64,000 nucleotides of DNA from WHSW01 sp963705955 (lineage in GTDB: Bacteria > Actinomycetota > Thermoleophilia > Solirubrobacterales > 70-9). The notes under the pieces are model-generated. The model did not search any database and had not been told where the DNA came from. It was given only the letters and a program-made list of their open reading frames with translations. The position numbers and the translations under genes are program-made. The stretch covers positions 496,001 through 560,000 of the forward strand of contig CAVPLH010000006.1 in the NCBI GenBank assembly GCA_963705955.1. Direction: 5' to 3'. Shown one piece after another: positions 51,440 through 59,329 of this stretch. The stretch's first letter is position 1. Each line of letters starts with the position of its first letter.

Positions 51440-52378
51440 TCAACGAGTCTCGATCAGCGGCGCGACGTCGCTTGCCACGAGCTCGATCTGCCGTCGCTCG
51501 TCTCCCAGCGGCCACAGGTAGACGCGCTCGCACCCCGCCGCCGCGTACCGCGAGAGAAGCTCTGCGCAGTGTTCCGCGGGTCCGACGCAGACCTGACCCC
51601 GCAGGTCGTCGCGATCTCGATTCAGCAACGGCGCGAGCACCTCGCCGAGTACACGATCACCCTCCGCCCGATCCTCGGCCACCCACGTCCACATCGTGGC
51701 GAGGGCGTTCGGAAAGCCGTTCGCGTCGCGGCCGCGGTCGACGAGCTCGTCCGCCAGCAGCTCGCGCGCCTCGCCGAAGCTCTCCGGCGTCGTGTTGTAG
51801 GCGGAGGCAATCCAGCCATCTCCGGATCTCGCGACCCGGCGCAGGCCCGCGTTCGATCCCCAGCTCCCGATCCACAGGGGGATGCCGTGCGCCTGACTGG
51901 GGACCGGCGCGAGCTCGAGATCCCGAGGCAGCGGGTAGTGGTGGGCGTCCGCGGGGCGACGGCCTCCGCTGAGCAGGGCCCGGAGCGCGGAAATCGCCTC
52001 GTCGAACCGCTTCCAGCGCTCGTCGAAGGGGATGCCGAGTGCCTCGTAGTCGCGGATCGACGACCCGGGCCCAAGGGCGGCGATCAGTCGACCCTCGGAG
52101 AGCACGTCCAAGGCCGCCAGCGTCTTTGCCAGTGGGACCGGGCCCCGAAGCACGGCGAGCGAGACGGTCGTCGCGAGCGTCAGATCGCCGCTGCGCTCGA
52201 TTACGCTCGCCAGCGCCGTCGGCCCGTCGAGCCACGGCGTCGAGAAGACGAAGTGATCGTTGGCCGAGACCGCCGCGAAGCCGCAGTCCCGGGCCGCATC
52301 GACGGCTTCCTCGAGCCGTCTGAGCGAGAGGGTCTGGCCCGCGAACTGCATCAGCGGCAGGTGCACGCCGAGGTCCAT
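51440..52378 (-). CDS. LLM-class flavin-dependent oxidoreductase
   Basis: A 312-residue TIM-barrel enzyme of the luciferase-like monooxygenase (F420 or FMN) class: MDLGVHLPLMQFAGQTLSLR, FAAVSANDHFVFSTPWLDG, LTLATTVSLAVLRGPVPLAK, LSEGRLIAALGPGSS and IPLWIGSWGSNAGLRRVARSGDGW. Actinobacterial members often use F420; the cofactor cannot be told here. First gene of no obvious operon, but next to a cupin and a hydrolase on the same strand, which suggests a small catabolic set. GACGAT stands 6 nt before the ATG. Confidence 0.88.
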   Translation of the reverse strand: MDLGVHLPLMQFAGQTLSLRRLEEAVDAARDCGFAAVSANDHFVFSTPWLDGPTALASVIERSGDLTLATTVSLAVLRGPVPLAKTLAALDVLSEGRLIAALGPGSSIRDYEALGIPFDERWKRFDEAISALRALLSGGRRPADAHHYPLPRDLELAPVPSQAHGIPLWIGSWGSNAGLRRVARSGDGWIASAYNTTPESFGEARELLADELVDRGRDANGFPNALATMWTWVAEDRAEGDRVLGEVLAPLLNRDRDDLRGQVCVGPAEHCAELLSRYAAAGCERVYLWPLGDERRQIELVASDVAPLIETR

Positions 52379-52435
52379 CGGCCGATCGTCTCAGACCTCC
52401 GAGGTCGGCGCCTTCGCGCCGAGCCGATACGGGAG

Positions 52436-52999
52436 CTAGTCGTCCGGCAGCAAACCGTCGCGGTAGCGAGTCGGCCGCGACGGCGGGAACCGGGCCTCGG
52501 CGAGCTCGGTGTCCTGCGTGTCCTCGGGTGAGCTCGCGTTGTAGCGCGCGGCGGTCTCGTCGGCGCAGTAGTAACCCCACGGGCCGTCCTTCTGGAACTG
52601 CCTCGACGACGCGGCGAGGATCACGCATGGGCCGTCGCCGGCGCCGACGAACACGTGCCGCGTCTCCGGTGGGCAGTGCACGAAGTCCCACTGCTCGAGC
52701 CGGCGCTCCTGCCCCTCGACGATCAGCACGGCCTCGCCCGAGAGCACGAGGAAGTCCTCCTGCTCGGTCTCCCAGTGGTACGTGCTGCTCGGCTCGCCCG
52801 GCTCCATGACCCGGATCGCCATCCCGAGCATCGGGAAGAACGTCTCCGCCTCGTATTCCGTTTTCCCGGTCAGCGGCAGGCTATGCCCCTGGCCCGGGTT
52901 CTCGAACCAGCGCGCGTCGCGCGAGTTGAAGACGAACCAACCGACGCTCGCCGGCACCAACCCCGCCTCGGTCTGCTCGAGCTCGGCCTCGGGAACCAC
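52436..52999 (-). CDS. Cupin-domain protein, paralogue A
   Basis: A 187-residue cupin: YHWETEQEDFLVLSGEAVLI with His and Glu ligands and QWDFVHCPPETRHVFVGAGD as second motif. Start MVPEAELEQTEAGLVPASVG is almost the same as in the protein at 59330, so they are paralogues. GTG 52999 is fixed by TATGAT 6 nt upstream. Probably binds or converts a small acid or sugar derivative; unknown. Confidence 0.87.
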   Translation of the reverse strand: MVPEAELEQTEAGLVPASVGWFVFNSRDARWFENPGQGHSLPLTGKTEYEAETFFPMLGMAIRVMEPGEPSSTYHWETEQEDFLVLSGEAVLIVEGQERRLEQWDFVHCPPETRHVFVGAGDGPCVILAASSRQFQKDGPWGYYCADETAARYNASSPEDTQDTELAEARFPPSRPTRYRDGLLPDD

Positions 53000-53005
53000 G
53001 GTCGG

Positions 53006-53011
53006 ATCATA
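53006..53011 (-). promoter_or_regulatory. Leaderless-type -10 of cupin A
   Basis: Minus strand TATGAT, 6 nt (CCGACC), GTG 52999. The same arrangement, TACGAT-CCGGCC-ATG, precedes cupin B at 59330. Confidence 0.65.
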
Positions 53012-53885
53012 CGGGCGCGAACGGCATCGATGGCGCGATACGGTCGCGCTCCGAGACGGCCCACCGGACTTCCAGGGCGCGAGTGCGCGGGTGAACCGCT
53101 GAGCGCGCGCGGCAGAACTCGCGCACGGCTTGGTTGAACGCCGCGGGCCGATCGAGGTTGCTGACGTGACCGCAGCGGGGGATCACGACCAGCGTCGTGT
53201 CCGGGATCGCCTGCTCGAACTGACGCGCGACGCTGAGCGGGGAACGGGCGTCGAGCTCCCCCCAGATCAACAGGGTCGGCACGGCGATGCTGGGGAGAAG
53301 GTCGCGTCGGTCGAGCTCGGCCATCGTGAATAGCTCGGGCCCGAGGGTCTGCGGGCGGACGTCGGCCGCGATCTCCTCGAGCAGCGATACGAACTCGGGC
53401 GGTGGATCCCCGGCGAACAGTCCGGGAAGGGTGGGGTCGAAGCTCTCAGGAGGTACCTCGAGCATCTGGCGCACGCCCGTGACTCGCGCGCGTACCTCCT
53501 CCGCAGGCAACGAGCCCTTCCAACCCGCGTAGCTACCGGCGAGGATCAGGGTCCTCACCAGGTCGGGGTGGAGGCGGTAGAGCTCCTGCGCGACGGTGCC
53601 GCCCCAGGAGAGGCCGGCGACGTGGGCGGCTTCGAGTTCGAGCGTCTCGATCAGCGCCGCGAGGCAGTTCGCGTAGTCCGCGAGGCCGAAATCGGCAGGC
53701 ACATCGGAGGAGCGGCCCGCCCCCGGCTCGTCCCAGGCGACGACTGTGAACTCGTCGGACAGGTCGGCGAGTTGTGGCCGCCACAAACGGCTGTCCGCGG
53801 CGGCGCCATGCACGAACACCAGCGGCGGCCCCTCGCCGACCCGCTCGTAGGCGATCTCGAGCCCGTTCGCCCGCACGACCTCCAT
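53007..53885 (-). CDS. Alpha/beta-fold hydrolase
   Basis: A 292-residue hydrolase: FVHGAAADSRLWRPQLADLS (oxyanion region), VVAWDEPGAGRSS, nucleophile elbow HVAGLSWGGTVAQEL with Ser, acid in LLIWGELDARSP, and CGHVSNLDRPAAF with His. ATG 53885 is 6 nt after TAGGTT on the minus strand. It lies just before cupin A; the stop at 53007 is inside cupin A's promoter region, so both may also be co-transcribed. Confidence 0.88.
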   Translation of the reverse strand: MEVVRANGLEIAYERVGEGPPLVFVHGAAADSRLWRPQLADLSDEFTVVAWDEPGAGRSSDVPADFGLADYANCLAALIETLELEAAHVAGLSWGGTVAQELYRLHPDLVRTLILAGSYAGWKGSLPAEEVRARVTGVRQMLEVPPESFDPTLPGLFAGDPPPEFVSLLEEIAADVRPQTLGPELFTMAELDRRDLLPSIAVPTLLIWGELDARSPLSVARQFEQAIPDTTLVVIPRCGHVSNLDRPAAFNQAVREFCRARSAVHPRTRALEVRWAVSERDRIAPSMPFAPV

Positions 53886-53891
53886 CGTCGG

Positions 53892-53897
53892 AACCTA
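53892..53897 (-). promoter_or_regulatory. Leaderless-type -10 of the hydrolase
   Basis: Minus strand TAGGTT, 6 nt (CCGACG), ATG 53885. It diverges from the promoter of the secreted protein at 53978. Confidence 0.6.
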
Positions 53898-53964
53898 CAC
53901 GCGCGGCACCGGGACCCGGCGTTGGAAGTGCCGGCTCGGGGTTGGCGTGTCGTGAGGCGTGGGA

Positions 53965-53970
53965 TACCCT
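53965..53970 (+). promoter_or_regulatory. Leaderless-type -10 of the secreted protein at 53978
   Basis: TACCCT, 7 nt (GACCTCG), ATG 53978. Confidence 0.5.
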
Positions 53971-53977
53971 GACCTCG

Positions 53978-54481
53978 ATGATCGCCCGAAGCCCGGTCCG
54001 CGTCCTTGCCGTTGCAGCGTCAGTCCTGATCGGCGGCGTCGCGGCGTACGCCGCCGCCCCGGCGATCACGGCCAACGGCGTCGGCGACGTCGAGCTCGGC
54101 GCGAAGGCCTCCGATCTGAGGCACGCCGGCCTGATCGGTCAACTGCGCCACGGCTGTGAGCTCGCGCCCCACACTCGCACCGCGAAGCTGAAGCCACCGC
54201 TCGAGGGTGAGGTCAATTTCACGCAGACCACACCGCGCCGCGCAAACGACATCCTCGTCAAGGGCGGGGCCAAGGCCTCCGGGGTCGGGATCGGATCGAG
54301 CAAGCAAAAGATCAAGGCGGCCTTCCCGCATGTGAAGTTCGACCACGGCACGGAGGACGTATTCGGGATCACACTCGCCAAGGTGCCGAAGTCCGACGGC
54401 GGCAAGTTTCAGTTCGCGGTCGACGTCGACACCAAGAAGGTGACCTTGATCGGCGTCCCGTTCATCGCCTTCTGCGAATAA
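53978..54481 (+). CDS. Secreted protein of unknown function
   Basis: A 167-residue protein with a signal peptide (about residues 1-27; RVLAVAASVLIGGVAAYAAA). The mature part has GVGDVELGAKASDLRHAGLI, reminiscent of short domains placed before secreted actinobacterial regulators (a 'xIxLGxxxxxLxxxLG' pattern), two cysteines and a beta-rich Lys-containing second half. No catalytic motif. The start is fixed by the leaderless promoter. Confidence 0.75.
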   Translation: MIARSPVRVLAVAASVLIGGVAAYAAAPAITANGVGDVELGAKASDLRHAGLIGQLRHGCELAPHTRTAKLKPPLEGEVNFTQTTPRRANDILVKGGAKASGVGIGSSKQKIKAAFPHVKFDHGTEDVFGITLAKVPKSDGGKFQFAVDVDTKKVTLIGVPFIAFCE

Positions 54482-54608
54482 GGTCGCGGTTGCCGGCGGA
54501 GCGCAACGCTGTCGAGCAATCCTCTGCGCTCGCTAACTCGTATCCGCTGAACGAGGGCGCCTGTCCGGTGGGGGAGGCGCCTCGAATGTTCCAACGGAAG
54601 GAGCTGCG

Positions 54609-54878
54609 ATGCGCAGATTCATCGTGGCCGCGATCGCCTCTCTGATCGTCGCCGCGTTCGTGGCGGGTCCGGCGGCAGCCGCCCCGAACCCCAGCATGAA
54701 GGGACAGCCGAACGTGGAATGCGGCGACCCCGGAGCGACCATGGGGCCCCCGGGCTTCGACTCCGACGGCTTCGCCAAGGCCGAGACCCACTACGCCGAC
54801 GGTTCGAACGGCAACCCGCACGCGGTGTCGCAGTACGACGTCGCCTGCTACCAGTTCACCAGCAGCCACTCGGGTTGA
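54609..54878 (+). CDS. Small secreted protein
   Basis: An 89-residue exported protein. ATG follows GGAAGGAG. Signal peptide about residues 1-25 (IVAAIASLIVAAFVAGPAAA); the mature part of about 64 residues (PNPSMKGQPNVECGDPGATM ... ETHYADGSNGNPHAVSQYDVACYQ) has two Cys that may form a disulfide. I recall no named family. Ends at a strong hairpin. Confidence 0.75.
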   Translation: MRRFIVAAIASLIVAAFVAGPAAAAPNPSMKGQPNVECGDPGATMGPPGFDSDGFAKAETHYADGSNGNPHAVSQYDVACYQFTSSHSG

Positions 54879-54885
54879 ATCGTCC

Positions 54886-54916
54886 GGGATGGGCCGGACC
54901 CGGTCCGGCCCATCCC
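54886..54916. terminator. Strong bidirectional hairpin
   Basis: GGGATGGGCCGGAC-CCG-GTCCGGCCCATCCC, a perfect 14-bp stem between convergent genes. No T tract. Confidence 0.7.
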
Positions 54917-54967
54917 CGCGGTCATCAGGTCGCGGTAGCCGGCCCTGCCGAGTCCGTCAAACGCGGC

Positions 54968-55930
54968 TCAGCCGGCAGGGCCGGCGGCGCGGCGCAGGCG
55001 TCGCGCCAGCGCCCGGAGGTGCTCGATCAGCTCCGGCGGCTCGTGAACCGTGATCTCGACGCCGAGCATCGCGATCCGCATCGCGAGCCATCCGAGGTCG
55101 TCGTCACCGGTCCGGTACTCGCACGTCCGCTCGTCGATCGGTTCGAACGTTCCCCAGTGGGACGGGACGCTGCGCATCATCTCCTCGAGCGATGCGTGCA
55201 CCGTGACCCTCGCCTCGTAGCGGGTCGGCGCGCCCGAGATGCCGTGCGCGACGTAGGCGGCCGCGTCCTTCGCGGGCAGCGCTCGTGCCTTGGAGCCGAC
55301 GCCGGTCGAAGCGGGTCTGCTGAGGCGGTCGACACGGAAGCTGCGCCAATCCTCGCGGCGGCGATCCCAGGCGACCAGGTACCAGCGACGGCCGAGGTTG
55401 ACGAGCGAGTGCGGCTCGACCTCACGACGCGATTCGGTGCCGTCGCGGCTTCGATAGGCGAACCGCAGGCACTCCGAGTCGCGGCACGCGGCGGCGATCA
55501 CGGTCAGGTGCTGTGGATCGACCGTCGGGCCGCCGGCAGGGGGCGCGATCGTCGCCGACCCGAGGGCGCTGACCCGGCGTCGCAGGTGGGGAGGCAGGAC
55601 CTGTTCGAGCTTGACCAGAGCGCGGACGGACGTCTCCTCGATGCCGGTCACGGATGAGCGGGCGGCGGTGCGCAGCCCGACGGCGATCGCGATCGCCTCG
55701 TCGTCGTCGAGCAGCAGCGGCGGCATCGCCGCGCCGGCACGAAGCCGGTAGCCGCCGGCCGGTCCGGTCAGCGACTCGACGGGGTACCCGAGGCCGCGCA
55801 GCCGCTCGATGTCGCGCCGGATCGTCCGCCTCGACACCTCGAGCCGCTCGGCCAGCTCGGCCCCGGGCCAGTCGCGACGGCCCTGCAGCAGCGACAGCAG
55901 CTCCAGGAGGCGGCTCGAGGTCTCACTCAT
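54968..55930 (-). CDS. WYL-domain transcriptional regulator
   Basis: A 320-residue YafY-type regulator. N-terminal winged helix-turn-helix (LLELLSLLQGRRDWPGAELAERLEVSRRTIRRDIERL), then the WYL domain (SLVNLGRRWYLVAWDRRREDWRSFRVDRL) and a C-terminal WCX part (VTVHASLEEMMRSVPSHWGT). WYL domains bind nucleic acid or small ligands. It is divergent from the VOC gene at 56030, which is the usual pair, and the 99-bp gap contains a perfect inverted repeat that may be its operator. Confidence 0.9.
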   Translation of the reverse strand: MSETSSRLLELLSLLQGRRDWPGAELAERLEVSRRTIRRDIERLRGLGYPVESLTGPAGGYRLRAGAAMPPLLLDDDEAIAIAVGLRTAARSSVTGIEETSVRALVKLEQVLPPHLRRRVSALGSATIAPPAGGPTVDPQHLTVIAAACRDSECLRFAYRSRDGTESRREVEPHSLVNLGRRWYLVAWDRRREDWRSFRVDRLSRPASTGVGSKARALPAKDAAAYVAHGISGAPTRYEARVTVHASLEEMMRSVPSHWGTFEPIDERTCEYRTGDDDLGWLAMRIAMLGVEITVHEPPELIEHLRALARRLRRAAGPAG

Positions 55931-55941
55931 GCGAGTTCATC

Positions 55942-55959
55942 GTCCTCGACATTGAGGAC
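55942..55959. promoter_or_regulatory. Candidate WYL operator
   Basis: GTCCTC-GACATT-GAGGAC, a perfect 6-6-6 inverted repeat between the divergent WYL and VOC genes, 11 nt upstream of the WYL start. Confidence 0.45.
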
Positions 55960-56029
55960 AGATCCTGACCTAAATGAGACCTAGGATGCGCCGAGTTGTC
56001 AGCAATCGAGAAAGGAGCACCGATCACAG

Positions 56030-56921
56030 ATGCCTGAGCGAGACGGATACATCCCCGGGGTCCCGTGCTGGATCGACACGAGCCAGCCGGATCCGGAAGC
56101 GGCCGTCGACTTCTACCGCGGCCTGTTCGGGTGGGAGTTCGAGGACGTGATGCCGGAGGGGTCCCCCGGCAAGTACTTCATCGGCCGCATCCGCGGCGGC
56201 GACGTCGCCGCCGTCGGATCGATCCCCGAGGCGGCGCCACCGATGGCGATGTGGAACACCTACGTCTGGGTCGAGAGCGCCGACGAGACGGCGGCCAAGG
56301 TCGTCGAGGCGGGCGGCAGCGCGCTGATGGAGCCGTTCGACATCATGGAAGCGGGCCGGATGGCGGTCTTCGCGGACCCCGAGGGCGCCGCGATCTGCGT
56401 CTGGCAGGCGAAGGAGCACAAGGGCGCGCAGGTCGTCAACGAGCACGGCTCGTTGAACTTCAACGGCCTCAACACCCGCGACCCGGAGGGCGCGAAGTCG
56501 TTTTACGGCTCGGTGTTCGGCTGGGAGACCCTCGCCTTGCCGGGCGGCGTCGAGATGTGGACGCTGCCCGGATACGGCGATCACCTCGAGCAGCTCAATC
56601 CCGGGATGCGCGAGGGGATGGCCGAGATGGGGGCGCCGGCGGGTTTCGAGGACGTGGTCGCGGCCCTCAACCCGATTCCCGACGACCAGCCCGACACACC
56701 GCCGCACTGGGACGTGACGTTCGCGGTCGACGACGCCGACGCGATCGCCGAAGAGCGCCGCGGAGCTCGGCGGACAGGTGGTCGTTGCGCCGTTCGACGC
56801 TCCGTGGGTCAGGATGACCGTGATCAGCGACCCCCAGGGCGCAACGTTCACCGCGAGCAAGTTCGTGCCCGAGAACAAGAGCCTCGGGGAGGAAGCCGGC
56901 ACCGCGGTCAGCGGCTCGTAA
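56030..56921 (+). pseudogene. Two-domain VOC-family protein, frameshift near the end
   Basis: A glyoxalase/bleomycin-resistance-type protein made of two VOC domains (about residues 8-125 and 135-275): PGVPCWIDTSQPDPEAAVDF, FADPEGAAICVWQ, then GSLNFNGLNTRDPEGAKSFY. Near 56757 the frame shifts: the expected end AAELGGQVVVAPFDAPWVRM, ISDPQGATFTASKFVPENKS and TAA at 56919-56921 is in the next frame. If the indel is a read error, the product is about 297 residues. AAAGGAG precedes the ATG. Likely controlled by the divergent WYL protein. Confidence 0.82.
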
Positions 56922-56956
56922 CCGGCCCGACTCACGGTTACGCCTGCAACGGGCGA

Positions 56957-56979
56957 GGCGGGCGCCTCCGGCGCCCGCC
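56957..56979 (+). terminator. Hairpin after the VOC gene
   Basis: GGCGGGCGCC-TCC-GGCGCCCGCC, a perfect 10-bp stem 36 nt after the restored stop codon. Its position supports 56921 as the true end. Confidence 0.65.
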
Positions 56980-57040
56980 GGCCCGCGGGGCCGCGGAGCA
57001 GAACCGCCAAGCTATTTCCTTGCCGTCCGCGTCCGCGATA

Positions 57041-57046
57041 TAGGGT
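57041..57046 (+). promoter_or_regulatory. Leaderless-type -10 of the SHOCT membrane protein
   Basis: TAGGGT, 6 nt (GGGCGT), GTG 57053. TTGCCG 15 nt upstream of the hexamer could be a -35. Confidence 0.6.
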
Positions 57047-57052
57047 GGGCGT

Positions 57053-58414
57053 GTGACCACGGGGGAAACGCCTCAGAAAGGGGAAGCGCCCAAGAAAACC
57101 GGCCGCCGGGCGCTGCCGATCATCCTGATCGTCCTCGCGACCCTGATCGGGGTGGTCTCGGTGTTCGCGCTCTGGAGCAAGCGCCAGCTGCTCGAAACCG
57201 AGACCTGGAGCACAACCAGCGAGCAGCTGATCCAAGACGACGACATCCAGGCCGCCGTCTCCAACTTCATCGTCACCGCGATCTACGACAACGTCGATGT
57301 CCAGGCGCAACTCGCCGATCGCCTGCCACCGCAGCTCGCGCCGCTCGCCGGCCCCATTGCAGGGGCGCTTCGCAGCGCCGCCGGCGACGTCGCCCTGAAG
57401 GCGCTCGACCAGCCGAAGGTCCAGCAGCTCTGGGTGCAGGCGACCGCGACGGCGCAGAGCAAGCTGATCGCCCTGATCGAGGACAAGGGCGAGTTCGTCT
57501 CGACCACCGGCGGGGTGGTGACGGTCGACCTCAAGTCGTTGCTGGAGTCGGTGACCGCGCAACTCGGCCTTCCAGGGACGCTGGCCGCGAAGCTGCCGGA
57601 GTCGGCGACCTCGATCGAGGTGATGAAGTCGAGCGAGCTCTCTGCCGTTCAGACGGGCTTGAACATCCTGAAGACCGCAGGCTATGTCCTGACCGCGGTC
57701 GCGCTGCTGCTCTACGCGGCTGCTATCGCGCTCGCGCGCGGTCGACGCCGCGAGACGCTGCGGGCCGTCGGCTTCTCCTTCATCGTGATCGGCGCCGCCG
57801 TCCTGTTCGCCCGTAGCGCCGGCGGCAACGTCGTGGTCGACTCGCTCAGCGGTGCGGCCTCATCTGACGCCGCGGTCCGTTCCGTTTACGAGATCGGCAG
57901 CTCGCTGATCGTCGAGACAGGCCAGTCAATCCTCGCCTACGGGATCGTGATCGTGCTCGCCGCGTGGCTCGCGGGGCCGACCAGCTGGGCGACGTCGATC
58001 CGCCGCGCGATCACGCCCTACCTGCGCCAGCCGGCCTACGCCTACGGCGGGCTCGCGGTGCTGCTCGTGCTGGTCTTCTGGTGGGACCCGGTGGTCGCCA
58101 CCCACCGGGTCGTGCCCTCGCTGCTGCTGATCGCCCTCGCCGCACTTGGGACCGAGATGCTCCGCCGCCAGGTGATCCGGGAGTTTCCCGACCACGTCAC
58201 GACCGGCTCCCCGGCCGGTGTCGCGCACCGGATCGCCGAGCGCATGCGTGAGGCGCGCGAGCGGCGCGTCGCGACCGCCGGCGCGCCCGCCACCGCGGCG
58301 GGCGGGGACGAGCGCGTCGCCGCGCTCGAGCGGCTGAAGGGGCTCCACGACTCCGGGGCGCTCACCGACGAGGAGTTCGCGGCGGAGAAGGCACGGATCC
58401 TCGGATCTGAGTAA
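57053..58414 (+). CDS. Membrane protein with C-terminal SHOCT domain
   Basis: A 453-residue protein: N-terminal helix (ALPIILIVLATLIGVVSVFAL), a region of about 180 residues outside the membrane (ETETWSTTSEQLIQDDDIQA, as in other actinobacterial families with this fold), four further helices (about residues 205-385) and a cytoplasmic end with SHOCT motif (VAALERLKGLHDSGALTDEE). SHOCT domains are oligomerisation-type short C-terminal domains. The physiological role is unknown. The GTG start is fixed by its promoter. Confidence 0.85.
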   Translation: MTTGETPQKGEAPKKTGRRALPIILIVLATLIGVVSVFALWSKRQLLETETWSTTSEQLIQDDDIQAAVSNFIVTAIYDNVDVQAQLADRLPPQLAPLAGPIAGALRSAAGDVALKALDQPKVQQLWVQATATAQSKLIALIEDKGEFVSTTGGVVTVDLKSLLESVTAQLGLPGTLAAKLPESATSIEVMKSSELSAVQTGLNILKTAGYVLTAVALLLYAAAIALARGRRRETLRAVGFSFIVIGAAVLFARSAGGNVVVDSLSGAASSDAAVRSVYEIGSSLIVETGQSILAYGIVIVLAAWLAGPTSWATSIRRAITPYLRQPAYAYGGLAVLLVLVFWWDPVVATHRVVPSLLLIALAALGTEMLRRQVIREFPDHVTTGSPAGVAHRIAERMREARERRVATAGAPATAAGGDERVAALERLKGLHDSGALTDEEFAAEKARILGSE

Positions 58415-58458
58415 TCCGCTGAGCGGCTCCGCGTGAGCCTTGGTCCTCGCCCGGGTTT

Positions 58459-58475
58459 AGGGGTTGACAACCCCT
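58459..58475 (+). promoter_or_regulatory. Inverted repeat overlapping a -35
   Basis: AGGGGTT-GAC-AACCCCT, a perfect 7-bp inverted repeat that contains TTGACA, 18 nt before the next gene's start. It may be an operator; as the leader would be too short for a normal -10, it may also be a small hairpin. Confidence 0.35.
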
Positions 58476-58492
58476 ACCGAAGGGAGCACAGC

Positions 58493-59008
58493 ATGCGGAT
58501 CTCTACGCGGACCCTGGGCGTCGCGTTGGCGGCCGGGGCGGCTGCTCTGTCGATGGCGCTTGCCGTGGGCGCGAGCGGCAGCGAGAACTCGGGCGACGGT
58601 GACGGGTCGCCGCTGCTCGAGCAGTCGCTGGCGCCCTCGCAGCCGGGTGATCCGGCGTTCCACGGCGTCGGCCCCGGGAGCTTGCCCTGGGTCCTGGACC
58701 GAGGAGAGGTGCGACTGAACGGCGACGACGAGCTCGAGTTGCGGGTCGAAGGGCTCGTGATCCCGACGCCGCCCGGCGATGGCACGCCGGGGCCGGTGAC
58801 GACGATCAGCGCCTCGCTGTACTGCGGTGCGGACTCGAACACGGTGGCGGCCGACACCAGCCGTCAGGTACGAATCACGAGAGACGGCGACGCGCGGATC
58901 CGCGACCGGTCCTTCGCCGTGCCCTCGACGTGCCTCGCGCCGGTGATCCTCGTCCACCCGAACGGGAACGCCGCGGCCTACATCGCGGTCGACGGCTGGC
59001 GCCTCTAG
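58493..59008 (+). CDS. Secreted protein of unknown function
   Basis: A 171-residue exported protein. ATG follows GAAGGGAG. Signal peptide about 1-32; the mature part has SLPWVLDRGEVRLNGDDELE, IPTPPGDGTPGPVTTISASL and two cysteines (LYCG and STCLAP), with a beta-sandwich-like pattern. I do not recognise a named domain. Isolated between two hairpins, so a single-gene transcript. Confidence 0.75.
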   Translation: MRISTRTLGVALAAGAAALSMALAVGASGSENSGDGDGSPLLEQSLAPSQPGDPAFHGVGPGSLPWVLDRGEVRLNGDDELELRVEGLVIPTPPGDGTPGPVTTISASLYCGADSNTVAADTSRQVRITRDGDARIRDRSFAVPSTCLAPVILVHPNGNAAAYIAVDGWRL

Positions 59009-59030
59009 GACCCGTCGGCGGGACGGGCGG

Positions 59031-59059
59031 GCGGCGGCCGCCACGGGGGCGGCCGCCGC
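59031..59059 (+). terminator. Hairpin after the secreted-protein gene
   Basis: GCGGCGGCCGCC-ACGGG-GGCGGCCGCCGC, a perfect 12-bp stem followed by TTCG. Confidence 0.65.
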
Positions 59060-59092
59060 TTCGCCGCCGGGACTCCGAGATACTCCGACGGC

Positions 59093-59275
59093 ATGTCGGA
59101 GGAGAACCTGGTCTTGCTCAGCGCGATCGGCACCATGGGCGCGGGCGAACGAGTGGGGCGGAGGTCCACGGGCAAACGGGGTACCTCTACACGCTCCGCG
59201 CGGGCAAGATCGTTCGCGTCGAGCTCTATCGCAGCCGCAGCGAAGCCCTCGAAGCCGCCGGGCTCCGGACTAGCT
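59093..59275 (+). pseudogene. SnoaL/NTF2-fold protein, copy 9, reduced to its ends
   Basis: Only the start MSEENLVLLSAIGTMGAGER and the end TGYLYTLRAGKIVRVELYRS plus EALEAAGL remain, in different frames, with about 75 residues deleted. GAGATACTCCGACGGC precedes the ATG, so the leader is also kept. This is a cassette in an advanced state of decay. Confidence 0.7.
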
Positions 59276-59317
59276 CCACGCTCGGCCGCCGCGCGGCGCG
59301 GCCATGCGCACGCGGTC

Positions 59318-59323
59318 TACGAT
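59318..59323 (+). promoter_or_regulatory. Leaderless-type -10 of cupin B
   Basis: TACGAT, 6 nt (CCGGCC), ATG 59330; nearly the same as the promoter of cupin A. Confidence 0.65.
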
Positions 59324-59329
59324 CCGGCC

